Positions 1-7,959 of a stretch of 18,878 bases of DNA are shown one piece after another (within the stretch, counting starts at the first letter, position 1; each line of letters opens with the position of its first letter). The position numbers and the translations under genes are program-made. This stretch comes from Rhodoferax sp. Its GTDB lineage: Bacteria; Pseudomonadota; Gammaproteobacteria; Burkholderiales; Burkholderiaceae. The notes below the pieces were generated by a model. That model worked only from the letters and a program-made list of their open reading frames with translations. It did no database searches and was not told where the DNA came from. The stretch spans positions 1 to 18,878 of the forward strand of contig JAIFMT010000146.1 in NCBI GenBank assembly GCA_020048295.1. Reading direction: 5' to 3'.

Positions 1-623
1 CCCAGGTCGTAAATGGCATAAACGCCTTCAGCCGCGTTGTCCAGCCCGTAGGCAATGGCAGCGGCAGTGGGCTCGTTGATGAGGCGCAGCACGTTGAGCC
101 CAGCCAGTTGCGCGGCATCTTTGGTGGCCTGGCGCTGCGCATCGTCAAAATACGCCGGCACGGTGATGACCACGCCATACAGCTCGGCATCAAACGTGTC
201 TTCGGCGCGGTAACGCAGGGTGGCCAGGATGTCGCCACTGACCTCCACCGGCGATTTTTCGCCCTGCACCGTCTGCAGGCTCAGCATGCCGGGGTGGTCG
301 ATAAACCGGTAGGGCAGCTTGTCAGCCAACGCCACATCCTTGAGACTGCGGCCCATGAAGCGCTTGACCGAGGCAATGGTGTTGGCCGAATCACCCACGC
401 CGGTTTCTAGTGCCTGATGGCCAATGTGCCGCCCGCCGTTGGCCAGGTAACGCACCACCGACGGCAAGATCACCCGACCTTGCTCGTCGGGCAGGCACTC
501 GGCAATGCCGTGGCGCACCGCCGCCACCAGCGAATGGGTGGTGCCCAGATCAATGCCCACCGCAATGCGCCGCTGATGCGGGTCAAGCGATTGGCCGGGT
601 TCGGAAATTTGGAGTAATGCCAT
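1..623 (-). CDS. hscA: Fe-S cluster assembly Hsp70 chaperone HscA (partial, N-terminal 207 codons)
   Basis: HscA is the specialised Hsp70 that, with HscB, releases the [2Fe-2S] cluster from the scaffold IscU to acceptor proteins in the cytoplasm. I translated the minus strand from ATG at 623. It opens [13 protein letters not shown], then shows the Hsp70 phosphate-binding motif IDLGTTHS (residues 24-31), the segment [13 protein letters not shown], and NEPTAAA near residue 183, ending in YAIYDL at the window edge. This covers roughly the first half of the ATPase domain; the rest, including the substrate-binding domain, lies outside. The HscA-type opening and the position directly after hscB separate it from general DnaK. 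The hscB-hscA gap is 73 nt, and no strong Shine-Dalgarno is visible before the ATG. It is probably co-transcribed with iscR through hscB. Confidence 0.95.
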   Translation of the reverse strand, partial: MALLQISEPGQSLDPHQRRIAVGIDLGTTHSLVAAVRHGIAECLPDEQGRVILPSVVRYLANGGRHIGHQALETGVGDSANTIASVKRFMGRSLKDVALADKLPYRFIDHPGMLSLQTVQGEKSPVEVSGDILATLRYRAEDTFDAELYGVVITVPAYFDDAQRQATKDAAQLAGLNVLRLINEPTAAAIAYGLDNAAEGVYAIYDL

Positions 624-696
624 ATCAAAAATCTAACGTGAAAAAACGGCTTGACTGCCGCGCAATGGCCTATCTGGCGCTCATTCCCAACAGGAT

Positions 697-1215
697 TCAG
701 GTTTCAAGGTCGTCCAGGCGGCTATCCACATCGCGCTCGAAACGCTCAATGAACATCAACGCCCTGACCTGCCCAACGGCCTCGCTGAAGGCCGCTTGGC
801 TGTCGATCAGGTGCTCTATTTTTTGTAACACCCCACGCCCAGCCTGTTTGACTTGCAGCCTGATTTTCTCCAAATCCTCAATGCCGGCAGCGTCATCGAG
901 CGCTTCGCGCCACTCCATTTGCTGCATCAAAAAAGCCGCCGGCATCGCGGTGTTGTTTTCGGCATTGACCGGCACACCGTGCAGTTCGCACAGGTAGGCG
1001 GCGCGCTGCAGAGGGTTTTTCAGGCGCTGGTAGGCCTCGTTGATACGCACTGACCACTGCATCGCCACGCGCTGGGCAGCCGAGCCCTGGGCAGTGAATT
1101 TGTCGGGGTGCGCCTCGCGCTGCAGGTCTTTCCAGCGGGCATCGAGCTGTGCGCGGTCTTGCGCGAAGCGTCGCGGCAGACCAAACAGCTCAAAATCGTC
1201 AGACTGCAGGTTCAC
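697..1215 (-). CDS. hscB: Fe-S cluster co-chaperone HscB (J-domain protein)
   Basis: HscB is the J-domain partner that brings IscU to HscA and stimulates its ATPase. The 172-residue product matches the usual length (about 171). The N-terminal J domain contains the diagnostic HPD at residues 36-38 in the context REAHPDKF. The following segment ([15 protein letters not shown], then [22 protein letters not shown]) is the conserved HscB J domain. The C-terminal half (about residues 85-172) is the three-helix IscU-binding domain. Its ATG overlaps the stop of iscA by 4 nt (ATGA-type overlap at 1212-1215), which indicates translational coupling. Expression should follow the IscR-controlled operon promoter. 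Confidence 0.95.
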   Translation of the reverse strand: MNLQSDDFELFGLPRRFAQDRAQLDARWKDLQREAHPDKFTAQGSAAQRVAMQWSVRINEAYQRLKNPLQRAAYLCELHGVPVNAENNTAMPAAFLMQQMEWREALDDAAGIEDLEKIRLQVKQAGRGVLQKIEHLIDSQAAFSEAVGQVRALMFIERFERDVDSRLDDLET

Positions 1216-1535
1216 ACCCGAAACGACTCGCCACAGCCGCAGCGGTCCCGTTCTTTGGGATTGTTGAACTTGAAGCCTTCGTTGAGACCTTCACGGGCAA
1301 AGTCGAGCTCGGTGCCATCGAGGTAGGCAAAGCTCTTGGGATCGACCATCACCTTCACCCCCAGCCCCTCAAACACCAGGTCTTCGGGGCCGATCTCGTC
1401 CACGTATTCCAGCGTGTAGGCCATGCCGGAGCAGCCTGTGGTTTTGACGCCAAGGCGCACCCCCGCGCCATGACCACGCTTGGTCAGGTAGCGACTGATT
1501 TGCCTGACGGCCCTTTCGGTCAAGGTGATTGCCAT
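1212..1535 (-). CDS. iscA: A-type iron-sulfur carrier protein IscA
   Basis: IscA is an A-type carrier that binds iron or Fe-S clusters and passes them on to target proteins. The 107-residue length is the same as in enterobacteria. The three ligand cysteines are present at the expected positions: C35 in TTGCSGM, and C99 and C101 in the C-terminal CGCGESF. The N-terminus [13 protein letters not shown] is typical. It lies 117 nt downstream of iscU, the largest gap inside the operon, and that gap contains a small hairpin. No strong Shine-Dalgarno precedes the ATG. ErpA could look similar, but the position between iscU and hscB supports IscA. Confidence 0.95.
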   Translation of the reverse strand: MAITLTERAVRQISRYLTKRGHGAGVRLGVKTTGCSGMAYTLEYVDEIGPEDLVFEGLGVKVMVDPKSFAYLDGTELDFAREGLNEGFKFNNPKERDRCGCGESFRV

Positions 1536-1596
1536 GATTGATTTGATGTGTCTGATTCAGGCCAACGAGCCCCCGAACTTATCCCAGCCGGGAGCT

Positions 1597-1611
1597 TGCA
1601 TCAAGGATGCA
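1597..1611. other. Small perfect hairpin in the iscU-iscA gap
   Basis: The sequence TGCATC-AAG-GATGCA forms a 6-bp perfect stem with a 3-nt loop in the 117-nt gap between iscU and iscA. There is no T-run after it on the minus strand, so it does not look like a terminator. It could stabilise or mark a processing site in the isc mRNA; that is inference only. Confidence 0.35.
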
Positions 1612-1652
1612 GCGCAGAAAAACGTTCGTTATGCCTTGGGTTGTCTCGTGAT

Positions 1653-2051
1653 TTATGCCGCCTGGGCCTCGGAGTGCTTTTGCCGGTAGTCGTTGACTGC
1701 CGCCTTGATTGCATCTTCGGCCAGAATGGAACAGTGGATTTTGACAGGTGGCAAGGCCAATTCTTCGGCAATCTCACTATTTTTCAGCGCCGCGGCTTGA
1801 TCGAGCGTCTTGCCCTTGACCCATTCGGTGACCAGCGAGCTCGATGCAATCGCCGAGCCACAGCCATAGGTCTTGAAACGGGCGTCTTCGATCACGCCGG
1901 TTTCGGGATTGACCTTGATTTGCAGCTTCATCACGTCGCCGCAGGCTGGCGCACCCACCATGCCGGTGCCCACCGACTCATCACCCTTGTCAAACGAACC
2001 CACGTTACGCGGGTTTTCGTAGTGATCCACCACTTTTTCAGAATATGCCAT
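1653..2051 (-). CDS. iscU: Fe-S cluster assembly scaffold protein IscU
   Basis: IscU is the scaffold on which [2Fe-2S] clusters are built from IscS-supplied sulfur. The 132-residue product has the three cluster cysteines C37 (APACGD, with the labilising D39), C64 (TYGCGSA) and C107 (KIHCS). The HscA recognition motif LPPVK is at residues 100-104. A good Shine-Dalgarno (GGAG, about 8 nt before ATG) fixes the start. It follows iscS after a 47-nt gap. The protein is of the Isc type, not NifU (no C-terminal NifU domain) or SufU. Confidence 0.97.
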   Translation of the reverse strand: MAYSEKVVDHYENPRNVGSFDKGDESVGTGMVGAPACGDVMKLQIKVNPETGVIEDARFKTYGCGSAIASSSLVTEWVKGKTLDQAAALKNSEIAEELALPPVKIHCSILAEDAIKAAVNDYRQKHSEAQAA

Positions 2052-2098
2052 GTTGCGTCTCCTTCAAAAAAAATTCAAACCCATCGCCAAACCGGGAC

Positions 2099-3319
2099 TC
2101 AGTGGGCGGCCCACTGAATCGTCGAAATATCAATACCTTCCTTGTACATGTCCCACAGCGGGCTGAGCTCGCGCAGCTTGGCCACATTGACCTTGATGGT
2201 GTCGATGGCGTAGTCGATCTCGGCCTCTGTAGTCCAGCGGCCAATCGTCATACGCAGGCTGCTGTGCGCCAGTTCGTCACTGCGGCCCAGCGCGCGCAGC
2301 ACATAGCTGGGTTCCAATGAAGCCGAGGTGCAGGCTGAGCCGCTGGACACCGCCAGACCCTTGATGCCCATGATCAGCGACTCGCCTTCGACGTAATTGA
2401 AGCTCATGTTGAGGTTGTGCGGCACGCGCTGTTCGAGGTGGCCGTTGATGAAAACCTGCTCAATGCCCTGCAAACCGGCAATCATGCGGTCGTGCAGCGC
2501 GCGGATGCGGATGTTCTCGGCGGCCATTTCTTCTTTGGCAATACGGTAGGCCTCGCCCATGCCGACACACTGGTGTGTGGGCAAGGTGCCGCTGCGCATG
2601 CCGCGCTCGTGGCCACCGCCGTGCATTTGTGCTTCCAGGCGAATGCGTGGTTTGCGCCGCACGAACAATGCGCCAATGCCCTTGGGACCGTAGGTTTTGT
2701 GCGAGGTCAGGCTCATCAAATCGACCGGCAGCGTGGCCAGATCAATATCGACTCGGCCGGTGGCCTGCGCGGCATCGACATGGAACACCACGCCCTTGCT
2801 GCGGCAAATCGCGCCGATCGCGGCGATGTCTTGAATCACACCGATTTCATTGTTGACAAACATCACGCTGGCCAAAATGGTGTCAGGGCGAATGGCTGCC
2901 TTGAACACCTCCAGGTCCAGCAGACCGTCGGGCTGCACATCAAGGTATGTCACCTCAAATCCCTGGCGCTCCAGTTCGCGACAAGTGTCAAGCACGGCTT
3001 TGTGCTCGGTTTTCACCGTGATGAGGTGTTTGCCCTTGCTTTGGTAAAAGTGCGCGGCACCTTTGAGCGCCAGATTGTTGGATTCGGTGGCCCCGGAAGT
3101 CCAGACAATCTCGCGCGGGTCAGCGCCAATCAGCGCCGCCACTTGTTCACGGGCCTTTTCTACTGCGGCTTCAGCCTCCCAGCCCCAGGCGTGGCTGCGC
3201 GAAGCCGGGTTGCCAAAGTGCTGGCGCAACCAGGGAATCATGGCATCAACCACCCGGTCGTCGCAGGGGTTGGTGGCGCTGTAGTCCATGTAAATCGGGA
3301 AATGCGGTGTGCTGTCCAT
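2099..3319 (-). CDS. iscS: Cysteine desulfurase IscS
   Basis: IscS is a pyridoxal-phosphate enzyme that removes sulfur from L-cysteine as an enzyme persulfide for Fe-S assembly, and also for thio-modification of tRNA. I use the ATG at 3319 ([18 protein letters not shown]), giving 406 residues, very close to the usual 404. An upstream in-frame extension would run into iscR, so it was not used. Visible features are H106 in KTEHKAV (stacks on PLP), HVDAAQ (180-185), the PLP lysine K208 in [12 protein letters not shown], and the catalytic cysteine C330 in [20 protein letters not shown], which is the group I (IscS/NifS) active loop. The gap to iscR is 37 nt, consistent with one operon. Confidence 0.97.
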   Translation of the reverse strand: MDSTPHFPIYMDYSATNPCDDRVVDAMIPWLRQHFGNPASRSHAWGWEAEAAVEKAREQVAALIGADPREIVWTSGATESNNLALKGAAHFYQSKGKHLITVKTEHKAVLDTCRELERQGFEVTYLDVQPDGLLDLEVFKAAIRPDTILASVMFVNNEIGVIQDIAAIGAICRSKGVVFHVDAAQATGRVDIDLATLPVDLMSLTSHKTYGPKGIGALFVRRKPRIRLEAQMHGGGHERGMRSGTLPTHQCVGMGEAYRIAKEEMAAENIRIRALHDRMIAGLQGIEQVFINGHLEQRVPHNLNMSFNYVEGESLIMGIKGLAVSSGSACTSASLEPSYVLRALGRSDELAHSSLRMTIGRWTTEAEIDYAIDTIKVNVAKLRELSPLWDMYKEGIDISTIQWAAH

Positions 3320-3356
3320 GACTTGTCTCGTTTTTGTAGCTAAATAGAAGGGGGAA

Positions 3357-3893
3357 TTACATTTTTGAATACACGTTGCCCAGCGCAAACACCGAATTGG
3401 GCGCATTCACGCGCATTGGTTTGAGCACGGGCAGGGTCGAAATGGCACGCTTCAAAGCAGGCCGTTCTTCAACCTTGAAGCCTTTGGCCAATTGCTCATC
3501 AACCAGCTTTTGCAGGCTGACAGAATCCAGAAATTCGACCATTTTTACATTCAGAGACGACCACAAATCGTGCGTCATGCAGCGTGCGCCGTCGCTCAGG
3601 CAGTTGCCTTTGCCACCGCACTGGGTGGCATCCAGCGGCTCATCGACCGAGGTGATGATTTCGGCCACGGTAATGTCTGACGGCGACCGCGCCAGCGTGT
3701 AGCCGCCACCGGGGCCGCGGGTGGATTCCACCAGCGCATGCCGGCGCAGCTTGCCAAACAGTTGCTCCAGATAAGACAGCGAAATTTCCTGGCGCTGGCT
3801 GATGGCAGCGAGCGTGACCGGGCCTGCGGATTGGCGCAGACCCAGGTCAATCATCGCGGTAACGGCAAAACGGCCTTTGGTAGTGAGACGCAT
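3357..3893 (-). CDS. iscR: Fe-S cluster-responsive transcriptional regulator IscR
   Basis: IscR is an Rrf2-family DNA-binding protein that carries a [2Fe-2S] cluster and represses its own operon when cluster supply is sufficient. The product begins [14 protein letters not shown], with a winged-helix domain over about residues 1-75 (recognition region [14 protein letters not shown], wing [10 protein letters not shown]). The cluster ligands are C92, C98 and C105 with H108 (QCGGKGNC, then ARCMTH); one extra residue separates the second and third cysteine compared with E. coli (C92, C98, C104, H107). At 178 residues it has a C-terminal tail about 16 residues longer than E. coli IscR. An AGGAG Shine-Dalgarno sits about 8 nt before the ATG. 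A type-1 IscR operator lies 47-71 nt upstream of the start codon. Confidence 0.97.
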   Translation of the reverse strand: MRLTTKGRFAVTAMIDLGLRQSAGPVTLAAISQRQEISLSYLEQLFGKLRRHALVESTRGPGGGYTLARSPSDITVAEIITSVDEPLDATQCGGKGNCLSDGARCMTHDLWSSLNVKMVEFLDSVSLQKLVDEQLAKGFKVEERPALKRAISTLPVLKPMRVNAPNSVFALGNVYSKM

Positions 3894-3939
3894 GGCAAGA
3901 CTCCTGACATTCGATTTAAAAAACTGGCTAAGCCAACCT

Positions 3940-3964
3940 GTTGTTGACTAATGCGGTCAAGTAT
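3940..3964 (-). promoter_or_regulatory. Type-1 IscR operator upstream of iscR
   Basis: Read on the minus strand the site is ATACTTGACC, GCATTAGTCA, ACAAC. Against the E. coli type-1 consensus (ATASYYGAC-TRWWWYA-GTCRRSTAT) I count 21 of 25 positions, including both invariant GAC/GTC half-sites. It lies 47-71 nt before the iscR ATG. TTGACC in the left half could serve as a -35, so cluster-bound IscR would block RNA polymerase; no convincing -10 was found. A further small palindrome TGGCT-A-AGCCA lies at 3925-3935 between the site and the gene. Confidence 0.8.
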
Positions 3965-4019
3965 AACCAAAAACCAAGCGATTCAGTCGGGTACAGCCTC
4001 TGGCCAGCGTTTTTTAGGG

Positions 4020-6218
4020 TTAATTACCCGCCTGGGTATCTGCGGCCCCGGCCAGAACCACGATGTTGTCGCTGCCCGGCGCACCAAAAGCCTGCTCCTT
4101 CAGAATGGCCAACTGGTCACGCACGCGCGCGGCTTTCTCGAACTCAAGATTTCGCGCATGCTCCATCATCAGTTTCTCCAGCCGCTTGATTTCGCGCGAA
4201 ATGTCTTTTTCGCTCATCTCTTCCACTTGCGCCCTCTGCATGGCATCGCGCTCGAGCTTCTCGGCTTCCTTACCGGCTTTTTCGCTATAGACACCGTCAA
4301 TCAGGTCGCGCACCTCTTTGACAATGCTGCGCGCGGTGATGCCGTGCAGCAGGTTGTGCGCCACTTGCTTGGTGCGCCGGCGCTCGGTCTCACCCATCGC
4401 CCGCTGCATCGAATCAGTGACTTTGTCGGCATAAAGGATAGCCCGGCCCTGCACGTTGCGCGCGGCGCGGCCAATGGTCTGAATCAGCGAGCGCTCAGAA
4501 CGCAGAAAACCTTCTTTGTCGGCATCCAGAATCGCCACCAGCGACACCTCCGGAATGTCCAGCCCCTCGCGCAGCAGGTTGATGCCCACCAGCACGTCAA
4601 ATGCACCCAGCCGCAAGTCGCGGATGATTTCAACCCGCTCCACCGTCTCGATGTCGCTGTGCAGATAGCGCACTTTCACGCCGTTGTCGCTCAGGTAGTC
4701 GGTCAGCTGTTCGGCCATGCGCTTGGTCAGGGTGGTGATCAGCACGCGCTCGTGTTTGTCCACCCGGATGCGAATTTCCTGCAGGACATCATCCACCTGT
4801 GATGTGGCCGGACGCACCTCGACCTCGGGGTCCACCAGGCCAGTGGGGCGAACCAGTTGTTCGACCACCGCGCCGGCGTGGTCTTTTTCCCATTGGGCCG
4901 GGGTGGCTGAGACAAAAATCGCCTGGCGCATGCGCGTCTCGAATTCTTCAAACTTGAGCGGCCGGTTGTCCAGCGCGCTGGGCAGCCGAAAACCATAATC
5001 CACCAGCGTTTGCTTGCGCGAGCGATCGCCGTTGTACATGCCGCCAAACTGGCCAATCAGCACGTGCGACTCGTCGAGAAACATCACCGCATCCTTGGGC
5101 AGGTAGTCGGTCAGCGTGGCGGGCGGCTCGCCAGCGGCGGCACCACTCAGATGCCGGCTGTAGTTCTCGATGCCCTTGCAGTGGCCGACCTCGCTGAGCA
5201 TTTCCAGATCAAAGCGGGTGCGTTGCTCGATGCGCTGGGCTTCCACCAGTTTGCCTTGGCTGACAAATTCCTTGATACGGGCTGCCAGCTCCAGCTTGAT
5301 CGCTTCCACCGCCGACAGCACCTGCTCGCGGGGTGTCACGTAATGGCTGCTCGGATAGACGGTGAAGCGTGGAATTTGTTGCCGGATGCGCCCGGTGAGC
5401 GGGTCAAACAGTTGCAGCGACTCAATTTCGTCGTCAAACAGCTCGACGCGAATCGCCATCTCGGAATGCTCTGCCGGAAAAATATCGATGGTGTCGCCAC
5501 GCACCCGAAACGCGCCGCGCGAAAAATCGGTGTCGTTGCGTTGGTACTGCATGCGCACCAATTGGGCAATCATGTCGCGCTGACCCATGTGGTCACCGGC
5601 GCGCAGCGTCATCACCATCTTGTGGTATGCCTCAGGCTGGCCAATGCCGTAAATGGCCGAGACGCTGGCGACGATCACCACGTCGCGCCGCTCCAGCAAG
5701 CTCTTGGTGCAAGAGAGGCGCATCTGTTCGATGTGCTCGTTGATGGCAGAGTCCTTTTCAATGAACAAATCGCGCTGCGGCACATACGCCTCGGGCTGGT
5801 AGTAGTCGTAATAGCTGACGAAATACTCCACCGCATTTTTCGGGAAGAACTCGCGAAACTCGCTGTACAACTGCGCCGCCAGCGTTTTGTTGGGGGCAAA
5901 GATAATTGCTGGCCGGCCCAGCCGGGCAATGGTGTTGGCCATGGTGAAGGTCTTGCCCGAGCCAGTCACGCCCAGCAGTATTTGAAATACCTCGCCGTTT
6001 TCCACGCCTTCGACCAGCTGGTTGATGGCTTCAGGCTGATCGCCTGCGGGCGGATACGGTTGGTACAGCTCAAACGGCGAATTGGGGTAACTGACAAACT
6101 GGCCAGTGCGCAATTGCTCGGACGTGTCAGAGACCGCCAGCGCCAATGCGGTGGTGCCAGGCTTGGTGGCGGCCTTGATGCCAGTCTTGCCACTGGACTT
6201 GGGAATAGGTGCAGACAT
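4020..6218 (-). CDS. uvrB: UvrABC excinuclease subunit B (UvrB)
   Basis: UvrB is the damage-verifying DNA helicase-like subunit of nucleotide excision repair; UvrA loads it and it recruits UvrC. In order the 732-residue product shows the Walker A motif GVTGSGKT (83-90), the beta-hairpin region [12 protein letters not shown] (136-147) that clamps DNA, the Walker B-type DESH (382-385), SATP (437-440), helicase motif [11 protein letters not shown] (580-588), and a C-terminal UVR domain (about 674-708, [20 protein letters not shown]) that contacts UvrC. It is about 60 residues longer than E. coli UvrB (673), mainly from an Ala/Thr/Ser-rich N-terminal extension of about 45 residues before the conserved start ([19 protein letters not shown]). 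No strong Shine-Dalgarno precedes this ATG, but no other in-frame ATG lies before the Walker A motif. I saw no LexA box upstream. Confidence 0.97.
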   Translation of the reverse strand: MSAPIPKSSGKTGIKAATKPGTTALALAVSDTSEQLRTGQFVSYPNSPFELYQPYPPAGDQPEAINQLVEGVENGEVFQILLGVTGSGKTFTMANTIARLGRPAIIFAPNKTLAAQLYSEFREFFPKNAVEYFVSYYDYYQPEAYVPQRDLFIEKDSAINEHIEQMRLSCTKSLLERRDVVIVASVSAIYGIGQPEAYHKMVMTLRAGDHMGQRDMIAQLVRMQYQRNDTDFSRGAFRVRGDTIDIFPAEHSEMAIRVELFDDEIESLQLFDPLTGRIRQQIPRFTVYPSSHYVTPREQVLSAVEAIKLELAARIKEFVSQGKLVEAQRIEQRTRFDLEMLSEVGHCKGIENYSRHLSGAAAGEPPATLTDYLPKDAVMFLDESHVLIGQFGGMYNGDRSRKQTLVDYGFRLPSALDNRPLKFEEFETRMRQAIFVSATPAQWEKDHAGAVVEQLVRPTGLVDPEVEVRPATSQVDDVLQEIRIRVDKHERVLITTLTKRMAEQLTDYLSDNGVKVRYLHSDIETVERVEIIRDLRLGAFDVLVGINLLREGLDIPEVSLVAILDADKEGFLRSERSLIQTIGRAARNVQGRAILYADKVTDSMQRAMGETERRRTKQVAHNLLHGITARSIVKEVRDLIDGVYSEKAGKEAEKLERDAMQRAQVEEMSEKDISREIKRLEKLMMEHARNLEFEKAARVRDQLAILKEQAFGAPGSDNIVVLAGAADTQAGN

Positions 6219-6234
6219 GGAGTGAACGTAATAA

Positions 6235-6298
6235 ATATATAAGAAAATAGTCTCTAGCCCTTACAGGCATTGCGCTATAAGCTATTATCGGCATAGCA
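6235..6298 (-). repeat. Dispersed intergenic repeat, copy 1 (hairpin plus GGGCTAGAG core)
   Basis: Read on the minus strand this 64-bp block aligns without gaps to the block at 16703-16766. The last 26 positions (GGGCTAGAG-R-CTA-W-TTTCTTATA-W-AT) match at 23. The 5' part conserves structure more than sequence: GCTAT-N7-ATAGC, a 5-bp stem with a 7-nt loop at 6281-6297, in both copies. It lies between the HD-GYP gene and uvrB, ending 17 nt before the uvrB ATG, so it forms much of the uvrB leader or promoter region. I recall similar GGGCTAGAG-containing elements as frequent intergenic repeats in Comamonadaceae genomes. Confidence 0.75.
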
Positions 6299-6363
6299 CC
6301 ACAACATCTGCCAGCCAGCCTGCCGCCACCGATACGATACAACGCAGGCACAAGGAACCTGGC

Positions 6364-7665
6364 TCAGCCTGCGCCGGATTCGGTGTTGGAGACCGAGAAA
6401 AAGTACGACAAGCGCTGCTGCGGGTTCAACCACTGCAGCACATCGGGCGGCAGCGTCGCCGGGCGGATCGCCTCGACAATTTTCATGTCAGGCTCACCTG
6501 AAAGTTCCAGCATGGGCGCTTCTTCTTTGGGCAGTTCAGGGCTGTAAATCAACACCCGGGGCTGCAGGCTGTGCGGCCCAGGTGAAATCACCAGCGCCAG
6601 TGAACCATCGCTGAGCTGCACCACGGTACCGGGTGGGTAAATGCCCAGCAACTTGATCAGCATCCGCAGCAGCGTGCCATCAAGCTGATTGGCCTGGTTG
6701 CGAAACATGGTGGCCAGCGCTTCAGCCGGCATCAATGGATCGCGCCCCGAGGCCTCGGGCGAACACAGCCGGTCATAGCGGTCCACCAGGGCCAGAATGC
6801 GCGCGCCGACCGAAGCAGTCTTCTTGCCCAGCGGCCAGCCCGAACCATCCACGGCTTCGTGGTGGTCGGCGATGACCGCGAGCGCCGACGCACTGAAAGC
6901 ACCCGACTGCTTGGCAAATTGCACACCAAACTGCACATGTTGGCGGTAGAAGTCTTCCTCGTGCTTTTTGCGCGGCCAGGTCTTCAGGATTTGCGGCGGA
7001 ATTTGCGCCTTGCCGGCATCATGCGCCAGCGCACCCAGCGCCAAATCAGCCAACTCCAGCTCGGACAAGCCAGCTTTCTTGCCGACCAGCATGCACAGTG
7101 TCATGGCGTTGAGGGCGTGAAACTGCGGCCCCTGGTCCTTCTTATCGCCCAGCAGGTGCAGCAAAATTTCCTGCCCCTGAGCGATGGTGGCTGCGGTTTC
7201 GCGTGACAGCACCGCCAGTTGCTCACCCGCCGTTTTGGGCGAACGCGCCATGTTGAGCAAGCCCTCGCGGGTCGCGCGTGCGGCCTTCTCCCAGGCGCGA
7301 TCAGCACGTACCGCCGCATCTTTTTGCAGTCGAAAGGTGTCTTTCTTGCGATTTTCAGCGCGCGCCAGCTCCTGCACCAAAGCCGCCTGCTGTGCCGACT
7401 GCAACGCCGTCGCCACCTCCACAGCGGTATCGGCCAGCGGCGTTTGCGGGCGCACTGCTGGGCGGGCCGTGCTCATGTCGGGGTAGTAATACAAGCGACC
7501 AACGGTGTTGTAGGTCTGGATGATGGCGATGTCTCTTTGCGTTTTGAGCATCAGCCGATTGGTCATGAAAGCGTGCTCATCCCACCTCAAATCAAGCCAG
7601 ATGTACAAACCCAATACCAGCTGTGAGGCATCTATCGGAACGGGCGTACCGGGTTTTTTCCACAT
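6364..7665 (-). CDS. HD-GYP domain protein with N-terminal DUF3391-like domain
   Basis: This is probably a cyclic-di-GMP phosphodiesterase-type signalling protein. Residues 8-62 (VPIDASQLVLGLYIWLDL... ending GRLYYYPD) resemble the DUF3391 domain that often precedes HD-GYP domains. A charged helical stretch, likely coiled coil, follows at about 85-165. The HD-GYP domain spans about 165-345: H183, the HD pair H215-D216 in ALAHDAGK, H243, HHE at 268-270, then DGSGWP at 273-278 and VDRYDRL. The signature GYP is GWP here, and the basic residue pattern around it also differs slightly, so activity is not certain. A C-terminal region (about 345-433) carries YPPGTVVQLSDGSLALVIS, common in this subgroup. 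There is no signal peptide or membrane segment. It is divergent from nrdJ and sits 145 nt upstream of uvrB on the same strand. Confidence 0.85.
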   Translation of the reverse strand: MWKKPGTPVPIDASQLVLGLYIWLDLRWDEHAFMTNRLMLKTQRDIAIIQTYNTVGRLYYYPDMSTARPAVRPQTPLADTAVEVATALQSAQQAALVQELARAENRKKDTFRLQKDAAVRADRAWEKAARATREGLLNMARSPKTAGEQLAVLSRETAATIAQGQEILLHLLGDKKDQGPQFHALNAMTLCMLVGKKAGLSELELADLALGALAHDAGKAQIPPQILKTWPRKKHEEDFYRQHVQFGVQFAKQSGAFSASALAVIADHHEAVDGSGWPLGKKTASVGARILALVDRYDRLCSPEASGRDPLMPAEALATMFRNQANQLDGTLLRMLIKLLGIYPPGTVVQLSDGSLALVISPGPHSLQPRVLIYSPELPKEEAPMLELSGEPDMKIVEAIRPATLPPDVLQWLNPQQRLSYFFSVSNTESGAG

Positions 7666-7959
7666 GCGTTGTCTTTTTGCTGGATAAAAGTTTTCAGGGA
7701 TTGGATCTTATCCGGTCGGTGCTTTGCATGACTCCTGCCCAAGCCGCAGCCAAGCTGGTTCGCAGCAATTGCGCGGCGACAAATTTCATCTGTTTCTGGT
7801 GCATGTCAATCTACAAAAACACTATAGGTGGTAGCATTCTTCGCTTCAAGCCCATATTTAGCGTTACAAGGTACCTTTTGCGCTGTTGCAACCGTTCCTC
7901 ATGTGCCGCTGCAGGGGGCACAACTGCAGCGTTTCCCGCTCACTAATTAGGAAAATTTC
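7666..7959. promoter_or_regulatory. Divergent control region between the HD-GYP gene and nrdJ
   Basis: This 294-bp stretch has no gene I can support. Two stretches resemble the core of the NrdR box (C-W-A-T-A-T-A-T-W-G): CTATAGGTGG at 7822-7831 (7 of 10) and CCATATTTAG at 7852-7861 (8 of 10), 30 bp apart. NrdR box pairs are usually 31-32 bp apart, so this is suggestive only. The first overlaps a possible -10 (TATAGG). A palindrome GTTGCAAC lies at 7885-7892, and a stronger hairpin at 7907-7931 is listed separately. No B12-box or cobalamin riboswitch was recognised. Confidence 0.35.
7907..7931 (+). other. 8-bp perfect hairpin in the nrdJ leader
   Basis: CGCTGCAG (7907-7914), a 9-nt loop GGGGCACAA, and CTGCAGCG (7924-7931) form a perfect 8-bp GC-rich stem ending 28 nt before the nrdJ ATG. 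It is followed by TTTCCCGC, which is a weak T-run, so it could be a poor terminator, an attenuator or an mRNA-stability element. The function is not known. Confidence 0.5.

Noticed and set aside
641..660. CGGC-N6-GCCG followed by TTTTTT on the minus strand between hscB and hscA
   Set aside because: The stem is only 4 bp. It could be a weak attenuator, but it is too short to call a terminator inside an operon.
3320..3406. Upstream extension of iscS to a start inside iscR
   Set aside because: The extra 29 residues are not IscS-like and overlap iscR by 50 nt. The ATG at 3319 gives the standard length.
5010..6242. 410-codon open frame on the plus strand opposite uvrB
   Set aside because: It lies wholly antisense to uvrB, whose motifs are complete, and its product has no recognisable domain. 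High GC content commonly gives long open antisense frames.
6219..6363. LexA/SOS box before uvrB
   Set aside because: I found CTGT followed 8 nt later by GAGA, not ACAG; no acceptable match.
7666..7959. Cobalamin riboswitch before nrdJ
   Set aside because: No B12-box-like sequence was recognised by eye. A covariance search would be decisive.
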